From Croceivirga lutea (lineage in GTDB: Bacteria; Bacteroidota; Bacteroidia; Flavobacteriales; Flavobacteriaceae): a stretch of DNA of 64,000 bases. Below the pieces are notes generated by a model. The model was not told where the DNA came from and did not search any database. It saw nothing but the letters and a program-made list of their open reading frames with translations. Shown here in pieces: positions 45,796 to 53,929 of the stretch. The stretch lies in assembly GCF_014235875.1 (NCBI RefSeq), contig NZ_JACJUK010000001.1, positions 124,001-188,000 on the forward strand, read 5' to 3'. Position numbers and translations under genes: made by a program. The stretch's first letter is position 1; each line of letters opens with the position of its first letter.

Positions 45796-46401
45796 TTATT
45801 TCCCTCGACTTTTATTGATTTCGTCTTGTAATTTTCGGCTTATTTTTTGCTCTCTTTCTAAGGCTCTGCGTCTGTGTTGCTCAAACTCTTCTTCTAAACT
45901 AGCCAAAGCAGATTTAGCGTGTTGCGTTAATTGATTACTATTTCTAAACTTGTATATAAAGACAGCTAACAGAAATAACAAAACAACAATTATACCCCAA
46001 ACTATACCTTTATAGGCTTTTTTAGAAACAGAACTTCCGAAAAATGAAACTGAATCTTTATCTTCTGTAACCTTTGTTAAATTTTCTGTAGTTTCTCCTA
46101 ATTGTGATTTTAAAGCCGCAATCTCATCAGTATTTTCAGCAATTGTGTTACGTAATTCTACAATTGTTTTCTTACTTGAATTAATAGTGTCTTTTAAGTT
46201 AGTATTGAACTTAGTTAAGTCGTTTATTTTGACAACTTCGTACCGAATTCCTCTGGCATTATAATTACCACTTTCTTTAAGTAAATATTGAAATTGTTCA
46301 TCAATATTACCATTAGTTAAATCTGGCATTTCTGTTTCTTCTTGTGCAGAAACAATTCCTATGTAACTAAAAAGAGCTAGACATACTACTATTCTTCGCA
46401 T
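45796..46401 (-). CDS. Exported coiled-coil single-pass membrane protein
   Basis: 201 residues from ATG 46401, giving a signal peptide MRRIVVCLALFSYIGIVSAQ; ATG 46410 adds three residues. The mature part has a periplasmic coiled coil (~70-115; SSKKTIVELRNTIAENTDEIAAL), one membrane helix (~133-153; GIVWGIIVVLLFLLAVFIYKF) and a charged cytoplasmic helix with RRRALEREQKISRKLQDEINK. Automatic annotations may call it a tRNA methyltransferase because of trmD nearby, but it has no SPOUT motif. It could link periplasm and cytoplasm; function unknown. Confidence 0.75.
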   Translation of the reverse strand: MRRIVVCLALFSYIGIVSAQEETEMPDLTNGNIDEQFQYLLKESGNYNARGIRYEVVKINDLTKFNTNLKDTINSSKKTIVELRNTIAENTDEIAALKSQLGETTENLTKVTEDKDSVSFFGSSVSKKAYKGIVWGIIVVLLFLLAVFIYKFRNSNQLTQHAKSALASLEEEFEQHRRRALEREQKISRKLQDEINKSRGK

Positions 46402-46505
46402 AATAATCAAACCAATAAATCAATAATTCTTAAGAATCGACCAAGGTAGTGCTTTAGTTAATATTTCCAAAAATGATTAAACTACTATTCCTTAAACTAA
46501 ACCTA

Positions 46506-47954
46506 TTAATAATAGGTATAGCGTCTTACCTTAGCAATATATTTTGCCAATCTAATAACTTGATGAGAATACCCGTATTCATTATCATACCATACATATA
46601 ATATAACATTCATACCATCTGGGCTAACTATAGTAGCCGTACTGTCATAAATAGACGGTGCAGAGGTGCCCACAATGTCAGAAGATACAAGTTCATTGCT
46701 TAACGAATATTTTATTTGTTCCACTAAATTACCTTCTAAAGCATATTTCTTAAGAATGGTGTTTAACGCTTCTTTAGAAATCTTGTTATTGATTCTTAAA
46801 TTTAAAATAGCCAATGAACCATTTGGTACAGGAACTCTAATTGCATTAGAAGTTAGTTTACCTTCTAGTGCAGGCAGTGCTTTTGAAACCGCTTTACCAG
46901 CACCAGTTTCTGTAATTACCATGTTAAGAGCTGCTGCACGACCTCTACGGTATTTATTATGCATATTATCAACCAAATTTTGGTCATTTGTATATGCATG
47001 AATGGTTTCTAGGTGACCACTTTCAATGCCTAAAGAATCTTCGATAACCTTTAGAATTGGAGTAATAGCATTTGTTGTACAAGAAGCTGCTGAGAAAATT
47101 TTTACTTTGTCTGGGTCATATTCAGCGTGGTTTACTCCATGTACAATGTTTGGTACTTCCTTACCTGGTGCAGTAAGTAAAACTCTATTAGCTCCTTTGG
47201 CTTCTAAATGTCTTGCTAATGCCTTTTTATCTCTAAATGCACCTGTGTTATCTATTACAAGGGCGTTACTAATACCATACTTGGTATAATCTATATCTTC
47301 AGGTTGATTAGCCGAAATTATATATACGGTAGTGCCATTTATTACAAGAGCCTGTCGTTCTAAATCTGTTTCTACAGTTCCGCTAAACTCTCCATGTACA
47401 GAATCTGTTCGTAATAGTGCTGCACGTTTTTCTAAGACTTCTGGGGTAAGTTCACCTCTGGTTACAATGGCACGTAGACGTAATTGATTGCCTTTACCTG
47501 TTTTTGCCATTAATTCTCTAGCCAGTAATCTTCCAATTCTACCAAACCCGTATAGAACAACATCTTTTGGTTTTATTTCTTTTGTGTTTTGGGCATCTTT
47601 TAATTTATCAATTATAAATGCTTTAGGATTGGCGGCATGTTCTTCTTGAGAATGGTATTCGTAAGTAAGTTTACCTATATCTAATTTGGCGGGTGGTAAA
47701 CTTATATCGTTAATAGCACGCAATAATTCAACACTATCAAAAATTGAAATAGGTTTTTGTACAAATTGACCAGCATACTCGTGCAAGTTTATAATATCAC
47801 TTACATTTTTATCGATAACCTGATTCTTAAAAAGCACCACCTCAATAGACTTATCATACCATAAATCACTTATGATTTTAATGAATTCTGTGGTAGCTTT
47901 TCTTCTATCGGCTTGGAATGCTAGCTCCTTTTCGTAAGATTTACTTGTGCTCAT
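46506..47954 (-). CDS. gap: Glyceraldehyde-3-phosphate dehydrogenase, long form
   Basis: 482 residues, about 130-145 more than the classical ~335-residue enzyme. The extra N-terminus (1-130) is helical with no known motif. Then the NAD(P) motif GFGRIG (136-141), catalytic Cys292 in AASCTTNAITP, the following His in ETIHAYTNDQ, and NMVITETGAGKAV, LTSNAIRVPVPNGS. After beta-2 the sequence is AIVTRGE, lacking the Asp usual in NAD-specific enzymes, so NADP use is possible. It may serve gluconeogenesis or an anabolic direction. Promoter at 47982-47989. Confidence 0.93.
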   Translation of the reverse strand: MSTSKSYEKELAFQADRRKATTEFIKIISDLWYDKSIEVVLFKNQVIDKNVSDIINLHEYAGQFVQKPISIFDSVELLRAINDISLPPAKLDIGKLTYEYHSQEEHAANPKAFIIDKLKDAQNTKEIKPKDVVLYGFGRIGRLLARELMAKTGKGNQLRLRAIVTRGELTPEVLEKRAALLRTDSVHGEFSGTVETDLERQALVINGTTVYIISANQPEDIDYTKYGISNALVIDNTGAFRDKKALARHLEAKGANRVLLTAPGKEVPNIVHGVNHAEYDPDKVKIFSAASCTTNAITPILKVIEDSLGIESGHLETIHAYTNDQNLVDNMHNKYRRGRAAALNMVITETGAGKAVSKALPALEGKLTSNAIRVPVPNGSLAILNLRINNKISKEALNTILKKYALEGNLVEQIKYSLSNELVSSDIVGTSAPSIYDSTATIVSPDGMNVILYVWYDNEYGYSHQVIRLAKYIAKVRRYTYY

Positions 47955-47981
47955 TTATAGTTTAGTTAGTAAAATTTCGCG

Positions 47982-47989
47982 CAAAAGTA
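47982..47989 (-). promoter_or_regulatory. -7 promoter element of gap
   Basis: TACTTTTG on the minus strand matches TAnnTTTG; start site ~23 nt before the gene. Confidence 0.6.
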
Positions 47990-48019
47990 ATTATTTCAAT
48001 CGTTTTCGTAAAAGTATTG

Positions 48020-48052
48020 GGCAATAAAAAACGCCCCATAGAGGGGCGTTTT
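48020..48052 (-). terminator. Intrinsic terminator of the HtrA protease gene
   Basis: Stem AACGCCCC (48030-48037) / GGGGCGTT (48043-48050), 5-nt loop; on the minus strand followed by T6. A T5 tract also flanks the other side. Confidence 0.9.
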
Positions 48053-48069
48053 TCTTAAGAGGCTTTTTA

Positions 48070-49461
48070 CTATTGAAATATAAGACGTTCCTTTTCACCG
48101 TCTTCATCTATTAAAGTTATACTTGTTCTTCTATATTTAGAAACTTTTGAAAATGCTTCGTCGGCGTCTGTAATATCATCAATATCATCTTCGTCAACTT
48201 GAACGATAACTTTACCTACTAATCCGTATCTAGAATATTGTTCAGGTACTGCAGTAATTTTTACTCCGTTTTTAAGTTTATAGTTCTTTTTATCGTTGTC
48301 ACTTAGATTTTTTACTACAAAACCCATGTTTGGAACTTGTGTTGTTTGATTTTTCATCAAGGTAACCGGAACGTTAATTACATCACCATCTCTATCCACA
48401 GTAACTTCAACAACATCATTAGGTCTTTTTGAATTTAGATACCCTGTTAATTCAGAAAATTTGGTCACCTTAACGTTATCAACTTTTTTAATAATATCTC
48501 CTTCTTTAATACCAGCTTGTTCTGCTCCAGAATCTTCTTCAATAGTATTTACATATACCCCTTCAATTTCATTAATGCCCATTTCCTCTGCATATCTAGT
48601 ATTTTTTGGAATGGTTGAAACGCCTAGTATTCCTTTTTGAACATTACCATACTCTAGTAAATCATCCACAACTTTTTTAGCAATATTACTTGGCACTGCA
48701 AAAGAATAGCCAACATAAGAGCCTGTTTGTGAGGTTATAGCAGTATTAATACCTATTAAATCACCATTAGTATTCACAAGAGCACCACCAGAATTTCCAG
48801 GGTTTACCGCAGCATCTGTTTGTATAAATGATTGGTTTCTGCCTAGAGAGCGCGCTTTTGCACTAACAATACCAGCGGTTACTGTTGACGTTAAATTAAA
48901 CGGATTACCTACGGCAAGTACCCATTCACCAATTTTGGTATTATCAGAGTCTCCAAACGCTAAAAAAGGTAAATCTTCATCAGTATCAACCTTCAAAAGC
49001 GCAATATCTGAAGCTTCGTCGGCACCTACCACATCAGCTTCATAAGTTCTATTATTATTTAGAGTAACTTCTAATTTTTGTGAACTAGCAATAACGTGGT
49101 TATTGGTAACAATATATCCGTCTGGAGAAATTATTACACCAGAACCGGTACCCACTTGAGGTTGTTGTTGACCTTGAAAACCATAAATAAAATCCATGAT
49201 ACTACTTGGTCTGCCGCTACTAACCGTCATATTTTTTACATGTACAACTGCATTTACTGTTTTTTCGGCTGCAATAGTAAAATCAACCTCATTGATTCCG
49301 GCTCCTTTTGCTGATGCCGCGGTGCTTGTAGTTACAAATGGGGTTGCACCTTCATCAACAAAAATGCTATTATTGTTTTTTTCAAATAAAAGTTTGTATG
49401 CGCCTAAGGTTACAGAACCTGCTAAGATGGCGACAAAAAATAAACCTGCTGTTCTTTTCAT
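48070..49461 (-). CDS. degP: HtrA/Do family periplasmic serine protease
   Basis: 463 residues with an N-terminal signal/anchor (1-24). Catalytic triad: His122 in VTNNHVIAS, Asp152 in ASDIALLKV and Ser224 in NPGNSGGALV. Two PDZ domains follow (about 270-370 and 375-463). It degrades or refolds damaged envelope proteins. No exact -7 motif upstream, only TTATTTTG at 7 of 8. It is divergent from dapF. DegQ or DegS-like assignment cannot be settled by sequence alone, but two PDZ domains favour DegP/DegQ. Confidence 0.93.
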   Translation of the reverse strand: MKRTAGLFFVAILAGSVTLGAYKLLFEKNNNSIFVDEGATPFVTTSTAASAKGAGINEVDFTIAAEKTVNAVVHVKNMTVSSGRPSSIMDFIYGFQGQQQPQVGTGSGVIISPDGYIVTNNHVIASSQKLEVTLNNNRTYEADVVGADEASDIALLKVDTDEDLPFLAFGDSDNTKIGEWVLAVGNPFNLTSTVTAGIVSAKARSLGRNQSFIQTDAAVNPGNSGGALVNTNGDLIGINTAITSQTGSYVGYSFAVPSNIAKKVVDDLLEYGNVQKGILGVSTIPKNTRYAEEMGINEIEGVYVNTIEEDSGAEQAGIKEGDIIKKVDNVKVTKFSELTGYLNSKRPNDVVEVTVDRDGDVINVPVTLMKNQTTQVPNMGFVVKNLSDNDKKNYKLKNGVKITAVPEQYSRYGLVGKVIVQVDEDDIDDITDADEAFSKVSKYRRTSITLIDEDGEKERLIFQ

Positions 49462-49567
49462 TTTCCTTTTGTTTTAAGCATTTAGCAATTCTAAATTAAG
49501 TTTTGAAATCTTAAATTTTAACAGTTTAACGCTCTTTTAACTGCAAAATAATCCTTAATGAAAGACT

Positions 49568-49575
49568 TATATTTG
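49568..49575 (+). promoter_or_regulatory. -7 promoter element of dapF (leaderless)
   Basis: TATATTTG matches TAnnTTTG and ends 4 nt before the ATG at 49580, so transcription should begin at about the A of the start codon. Confidence 0.6.
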
Positions 49576-49579
49576 CTCG

Positions 49580-50374
49580 ATGAGCGCTGAACTACATCTA
49601 GATTTTTATAAATATCAAGGCACAGGTAACGATTTTGTGCTTATTGATAATAGACAGCTATTATTTCCCAAAAACAATACCAAACTAGTTGCACATTTGT
49701 GTGACCGAAAATTCGGCATAGGAGCAGATGGTTTAATACTGCTAGAAAATGACAATTCGTCAGATTTTAAAATGGTGTATTACAATTCTGATGGAAACCA
49801 AAGTACCATGTGTGGTAACGGAGGAAGATGTTTGGTAGCCTTTGCACATAAATTGGGCCTGTTTGATGTAGAAACTTCATTTATTGCGGTTGATGGAATT
49901 CATAAAGCCAGAATTGAAAACAATGTGGTAACCCTTTGGATGAATAGTGTGGATAATATTGAACAGAGAGATGAAAGTTTTTTCTTAGACACAGGTTCAC
50001 CACATCATGTGCAATTGGTTCAAAATTTATCCAATATTGATGTAAAAAAAGAAGGTGCTAAATTACGATATGGAGTGTATGGAGAAAAGGGGAGTAACAT
50101 CAATTTTGTAAATCAACTTGGAGAAAACACTTTTAGAGTACGAACGTATGAAAGAGGAGTTGAAGATGAAACCTTGTCTTGTGGCACTGGAGTTACTGCT
50201 GTTGCAATAGCTATGCATTATTCTAAAAAAGCAAATACTAATGCTATCGCCATTGAAGTAGAAGGTGGCAATTTGAGCGTGGCATTTGATTTTGAAAATA
50301 ACAGCTATTCCAATGTGCAACTAATTGGACCGGCTACATATGTATTTAACGGTAGTATAGTATGCAAGCTTTAA
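49580..50374 (+). CDS. dapF: Diaminopimelate epimerase
   Basis: 264 residues. It converts LL- to meso-diaminopimelate for lysine and peptidoglycan. The two catalytic cysteines are Cys78 in MCGNGGRC and Cys201 in LSCGTGVTA; KYQGTGNDFVLIDN opens the chain. The mRNA seems leaderless (promoter 4 nt before ATG). It overlaps the following GNAT gene by 13 bp, in an operon with mltG. Confidence 0.97.
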   Translation: MSAELHLDFYKYQGTGNDFVLIDNRQLLFPKNNTKLVAHLCDRKFGIGADGLILLENDNSSDFKMVYYNSDGNQSTMCGNGGRCLVAFAHKLGLFDVETSFIAVDGIHKARIENNVVTLWMNSVDNIEQRDESFFLDTGSPHHVQLVQNLSNIDVKKEGAKLRYGVYGEKGSNINFVNQLGENTFRVRTYERGVEDETLSCGTGVTAVAIAMHYSKKANTNAIAIEVEGGNLSVAFDFENNSYSNVQLIGPATYVFNGSIVCKL

Positions 50375-50895
50375 AAGGGAACCTTGTTTTTTTAAGAGCT
50401 TTAGAGCCAGAAGATTTAGAGTTCCTTTATTACTTAGAAAATGACAGCTCTATTTGGGAAATAAGTGGCACCCAAAAACCGTATTCTAAGGCTATTTTAA
50501 AAAAATATTTGGCTAATACCCATTTAGATATTTATGAAATAAAACAATTACGGTTAAGCATTTGTACTAATTCAAACCAAATGATAGGTTTGATAGATTT
50601 GTTTGATTTTGACCCAAAGCACCGTAGGGCAGGGGTAGGCTTAGTAATTGCAGATGAAGAAAACCGCGGTAAAGGTTATGGTTTAGAAGCCTTAGCACTG
50701 TTAAGTGAATATTGTTTTAAACATTTAGATTTACATCAGCTTTATGCAAATATCTTAGAAGAAAATACTAGGAGTATTAGCTTATTTAAGAAAGCTGGTT
50801 TTAAAATGGTGGGTGTTAAGAACGAATGGATTCTATCTGAAGGCGTATTCAAAAATGAAATTTTATATCAAAAAATAAATAGTGAGCAATCTTAA
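50362..50895 (+). CDS. GNAT family N-acetyltransferase (RimJ/RimL-like)
   Basis: 177 residues. It resembles the RimJ/RimL subgroup: LRALEPEDLEFLYYLEND, then motif A GLVIADEENRGKGYGLEALALL and NILEENTRSISLFKKAGF. It may acetylate a protein N-terminus, a metabolite or an antibiotic; no evidence decides. It overlaps dapF by 13 bp and mltG by 14 bp. Confidence 0.9.
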   Translation: MQALKGNLVFLRALEPEDLEFLYYLENDSSIWEISGTQKPYSKAILKKYLANTHLDIYEIKQLRLSICTNSNQMIGLIDLFDFDPKHRRAGVGLVIADEENRGKGYGLEALALLSEYCFKHLDLHQLYANILEENTRSISLFKKAGFKMVGVKNEWILSEGVFKNEILYQKINSEQS

Positions 50896-51928
50896 GAAAG
50901 TAATCTGGGCTATAGCCTTATTAGGCTTAATTATATGTGGTATACTAGCGTACAATATCTATAACGCCATATTTACACCTAATACTGCTTTTAATAATGA
51001 AACAGCATATGTTTACATTCCTACTAATGCAAAATTTACAGAAGTTAAATCTCAAATTGAACCGTTAGTAAAGAACATAAATACTTTTGATGCTGTAGCG
51101 CAACGCAAAGGATATACCACAAATATTAAGCCAGGTAAATATGCCTTAAAGAAGGGGATGAATAACAATGACCTTATTAACTCTCTTAGAAGTGGCAACA
51201 TACCTGTGAAAGTTACCTTTAACAACCAAGAAAGTTTTAATGATTTAGCCAGAAGAATATCTCAACAAATTGAAGCAGACAGCGTCTCATTAGTAAAGAC
51301 TTTTACCGACGAGAAGTTTCTATCAGAAAATGGCTTTAGTTCAGAAACTGCATTGGGCATGTATTTGCCAAATACGTATGAGTTTTTTTGGAACACAGAT
51401 GCAAATTCTTTTAGAGAACGAATGCTTAAAGAATATCAACGATTTTGGAATACCAACCGAACAAACAAAGCAGAAGAACTTAATTTATCTAAAAATCAGG
51501 TAATTAGCCTTGCTTCAATTGTTCAAAAAGAAACAGTTAAAGTAGATGAGAGACCAAGAGTTGCCGGGGTTTATTTAAATAGACTTTCTAAAGGCATGCT
51601 ACTGCAAGCCGACCCCACAGTAATTTATGCTATTAAAAAAGAGACAGGTAATTATGATACCATTATAAAAAGGGTATTATATAGAGATTTAGAAATTGTA
51701 TCGCCTTACAATACGTATAAGGTAGCGGGCATACCTCCAGGTCCTATTTGTATGCCAGATATATCTTCTATTGATGCAGTTTTAAATCCAGAAAAGCACA
51801 ACTATTTCTATTTTGTAGCTAATGTTGAGAATTTTGGGTATCATACTTTTGCTCAGAGTCTTTCGCAACACAACCGAAATAAACAGCAGTACGTCCGATG
51901 GTTAAATCAGAATAAAATTAATAGATAG
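50882..51928 (+). CDS. mltG: Endolytic murein transglycosylase MltG (GTG start)
   Basis: 348 residues beginning with GTG at 50882, the only plausible start: no ATG precedes the membrane anchor (5-27). It cuts nascent glycan strands at the inner membrane. Family motifs: GMYLPNTYEFFWNT, SIVQKETVKVDERPRVAGVY (catalytic Glu in QKET), LQADPTVIYA, SPYNTYKVAGIPPGPI. Last gene of the dapF operon, with a 14-bp overlap with the GNAT gene. Confidence 0.95.
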   Translation: MSNLKKVIWAIALLGLIICGILAYNIYNAIFTPNTAFNNETAYVYIPTNAKFTEVKSQIEPLVKNINTFDAVAQRKGYTTNIKPGKYALKKGMNNNDLINSLRSGNIPVKVTFNNQESFNDLARRISQQIEADSVSLVKTFTDEKFLSENGFSSETALGMYLPNTYEFFWNTDANSFRERMLKEYQRFWNTNRTNKAEELNLSKNQVISLASIVQKETVKVDERPRVAGVYLNRLSKGMLLQADPTVIYAIKKETGNYDTIIKRVLYRDLEIVSPYNTYKVAGIPPGPICMPDISSIDAVLNPEKHNYFYFVANVENFGYHTFAQSLSQHNRNKQQYVRWLNQNKINR

Positions 51929-52025
51929 TAGGTTTTGTCGGATAAATCATTCCTTTTAACGGATTTTAGGCCAGGTTTAGGATTTTCTTGTGATTTTCGG
52001 AGAACCTTTAAACATTCCCCCCACG

Positions 52026-52033
52026 TATATTTG
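52026..52033 (+). promoter_or_regulatory. -7 promoter element of the lysozyme-like gene
   Basis: TATATTTG matches TAnnTTTG. The ~45-nt leader contains hairpin GAAAGTT (52048-52054) / AACTTTC (52062-52068). Confidence 0.55.
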
Positions 52034-52082
52034 TCGACTGAAATTTTGAAAGTTGTAATATAACTTTCTTTAAATCAACTAT

Positions 52083-52712
52083 ATGAAAAGATGGATGGGT
52101 GTTACAGCCTCTCTTATTATCATTTTGGTGTTAACCAGTTTTGGTACCTTTAATTTTTTAAACAAAAATGTTGAAGTACCAGATTCATTAGTAACAAGTG
52201 CTATTGAAAGCTTGGTTAAAAGCAAACAAAATGGTGCTAACAAAACAAACTATATAAAGCTTGATAAAAACTTTATTGGTTTTAAAGAAGCCTTGGGCTT
52301 TAAAGAATCTCAGGGTAGATATGATACCATAAATCGTTATGGCTATTTAGGTAAATATCAATTTGGAAAAAACACACTGCAACTTCTTGGAATCAACGAC
52401 ACTGAAGCTTTTCTTTTAAATGCTGAAATGCAAGAAAAAGCTTTTAAACTTAATGTTGCACGCAACAAGTGGATTTTAAGAAGAGATATTAAAAGATTTG
52501 TAGGTAAGAATATTAATGGCACCTTAGTTACCGAATCTGGTATGGTTGCAGCAGCACATCTAGCAGGTGCAGGTAACGTTAAAAAATACTTACGTTCTTA
52601 TGGTAGAACAGACTTTTCAGATAAGTTTGGTAGTACCGTAGCGGTGTATTTAAGGCAATTTGAGGGATATGATATTTCAAATATTCCGCAAGAGAATAAT
52701 CCACAATATTAA
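52083..52712 (+). CDS. Lysozyme-like exported protein (possible lytic transglycosylase)
   Basis: 209 residues with an N-terminal membrane/signal helix (5-25). Residues 65-205 form a lysozyme-like domain: GFKEALGFKESQGRYDTIN (candidate catalytic Glu75 in the KESQG motif of SLT-type enzymes), YLGKYQFGKNTLQLLG, GMVAAAHLAGAGNVKKYL and FGSTVAVYLRQFEGYD. It probably cleaves peptidoglycan in the periplasm. Own promoter and terminator, downstream of mltG, a second murein enzyme. Confidence 0.8.
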   Translation: MKRWMGVTASLIIILVLTSFGTFNFLNKNVEVPDSLVTSAIESLVKSKQNGANKTNYIKLDKNFIGFKEALGFKESQGRYDTINRYGYLGKYQFGKNTLQLLGINDTEAFLLNAEMQEKAFKLNVARNKWILRRDIKRFVGKNINGTLVTESGMVAAAHLAGAGNVKKYLRSYGRTDFSDKFGSTVAVYLRQFEGYDISNIPQENNPQY

Positions 52713-52719
52713 TATTAAG

Positions 52720-52744
52720 AACCGAGTTTTACTCGGTTTTTTTT
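52720..52744 (+). terminator. Intrinsic terminator of the lysozyme-like gene
   Basis: Stem ACCGAGT (52721-52727) / ACTCGGT (52731-52737), 3-nt loop, then T8. It overlaps the end of the convergent methylase gene. Confidence 0.85.
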
Positions 52745-53468
52745 ATGCCTGAATTATAAAGATAGCAGGTCTTTTATTGAGGTCAATAGTAAAGGTGCTC
52801 CATTCGTAAATAGATTTTGTCGCAATAAATTCAGTATCTAGAGTAATATCAACCGCAATACACAATTGCGTCTGTGGTTGCAGTGTTTTTTTCAACTCCT
52901 CCAATAATTTGTTGTTTCTATATGGTGTTTCAATAAAAATTTGTGACTGACCGTGTTCTCTAGAAATACGTTCTAACTTTTTTATGGTTTGAGACCGAGT
53001 GTCTTTTATCGGCAAATAACCATTGAATGCAAAATTTTGGCCATTTAAACCACTAGCCATCATTGCCATTAAAATAGAGGAAGGACCTACTAGAGGAACT
53101 ACAGGTATTTTTTTATTGTGTGCCAATTTTACAACAGTTGCACCCGGATCAGCTATCGCTGGGCAGCCGGCCTCTGAAAGTAAGCCTACATTAATACCCT
53201 GTAAACACGGATTTAAAAACGTAGGAATTTCTTCAGGATCTGTAAATTTATTTAGATGTTGAAAATGTAACTGTGGTTGAGACTTTGCGGGATTTATCTT
53301 CTTTATAAATCTACGTGCGGTTTTTTCGTTTTCTGCGATATAAAAATCGGTATTTTCAATGATTTTTTTTACCGAGTAAGGCAACACTTCTAGGGGAGCA
53401 CCATCACCTAATGTGGTAGGAATAAGATATAACTTTCCAAAAGCTGTATTAGATGATTGATTATCCAT
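52743..53468 (-). CDS. Tetrapyrrole methylase family protein (RsmI-like)
   Basis: 241 residues, shorter than E. coli RsmI (286), with the fold of SAM-dependent tetrapyrrole methylases: LYLIPTTLGDG at the start, GLLSEAGCPAIADPGATVVKLAH and VPLVGPSSILMAMMASGLNGQNFAFNGYLP in the middle, IFIETPYRNNKLLEEL later. RsmI methylates 2'-O of C1402 in 16S rRNA; the shorter C-terminus leaves some doubt, so no symbol is given. It lies 3 bp after the phosphatase gene and downstream of dnaA. Confidence 0.85.
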   Translation of the reverse strand: MDNQSSNTAFGKLYLIPTTLGDGAPLEVLPYSVKKIIENTDFYIAENEKTARRFIKKINPAKSQPQLHFQHLNKFTDPEEIPTFLNPCLQGINVGLLSEAGCPAIADPGATVVKLAHNKKIPVVPLVGPSSILMAMMASGLNGQNFAFNGYLPIKDTRSQTIKKLERISREHGQSQIFIETPYRNNKLLEELKKTLQPQTQLCIAVDITLDTEFIATKSIYEWSTFTIDLNKRPAIFIIQA

Positions 53469-53471
53469 GAA

Positions 53472-53918
53472 TTAAAATTTCAGAATTAGCTTACTACAAG
53501 CCTGGTGTATTAAATTATATACGTTTTTAAACCCATCATCACCTCCATAGTATGGATCAGGAACTTCTAAATTCTTTCCTTCAATTTCCGAAAGTAATAA
53601 TTTTACTTTGGCTCTATCAGCTTCAGAATTAGCTAGTTTGACCACATTAGTATAATTACTACTATCCATTACATAAATGGTGTCAAAACGATTAAAATCT
53701 TCGGCTGTGAATTTTCTACAAACTTGATTGCTAATATCTATGCCATTTTTTTTGGCAATAGCAATGGACCTTGGGTCTGGTGCATCTCCTACGTGATAAC
53801 CTCCGGTTCCTGCAGAATCAACATAAACTTGAGTTGGGTCAACCATTGACGTAAGAATACCTTCTGCCAATGGTGACCTACATATGTTGCCAAGACAAAC
53901 CATTAAAATACTGGTCAT
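53472..53918 (-). CDS. Low-molecular-weight protein tyrosine phosphatase
   Basis: 148 residues. The signature loop is CLGNICRS (Cys8, Arg14 as C-x5-R, Ser15), and the acid Asp lies in VPDPYYGG near the end. Partners in bacteria are often tyrosine kinases for exopolysaccharide, none of which is adjacent. It follows dnaA after 11 bp in an operon with the methylase gene. Confidence 0.94.
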   Translation of the reverse strand: MTSILMVCLGNICRSPLAEGILTSMVDPTQVYVDSAGTGGYHVGDAPDPRSIAIAKKNGIDISNQVCRKFTAEDFNRFDTIYVMDSSNYTNVVKLANSEADRAKVKLLLSEIEGKNLEVPDPYYGGDDGFKNVYNLIHQACSKLILKF

Positions 53919-53929
53919 GCCTTACAGAA

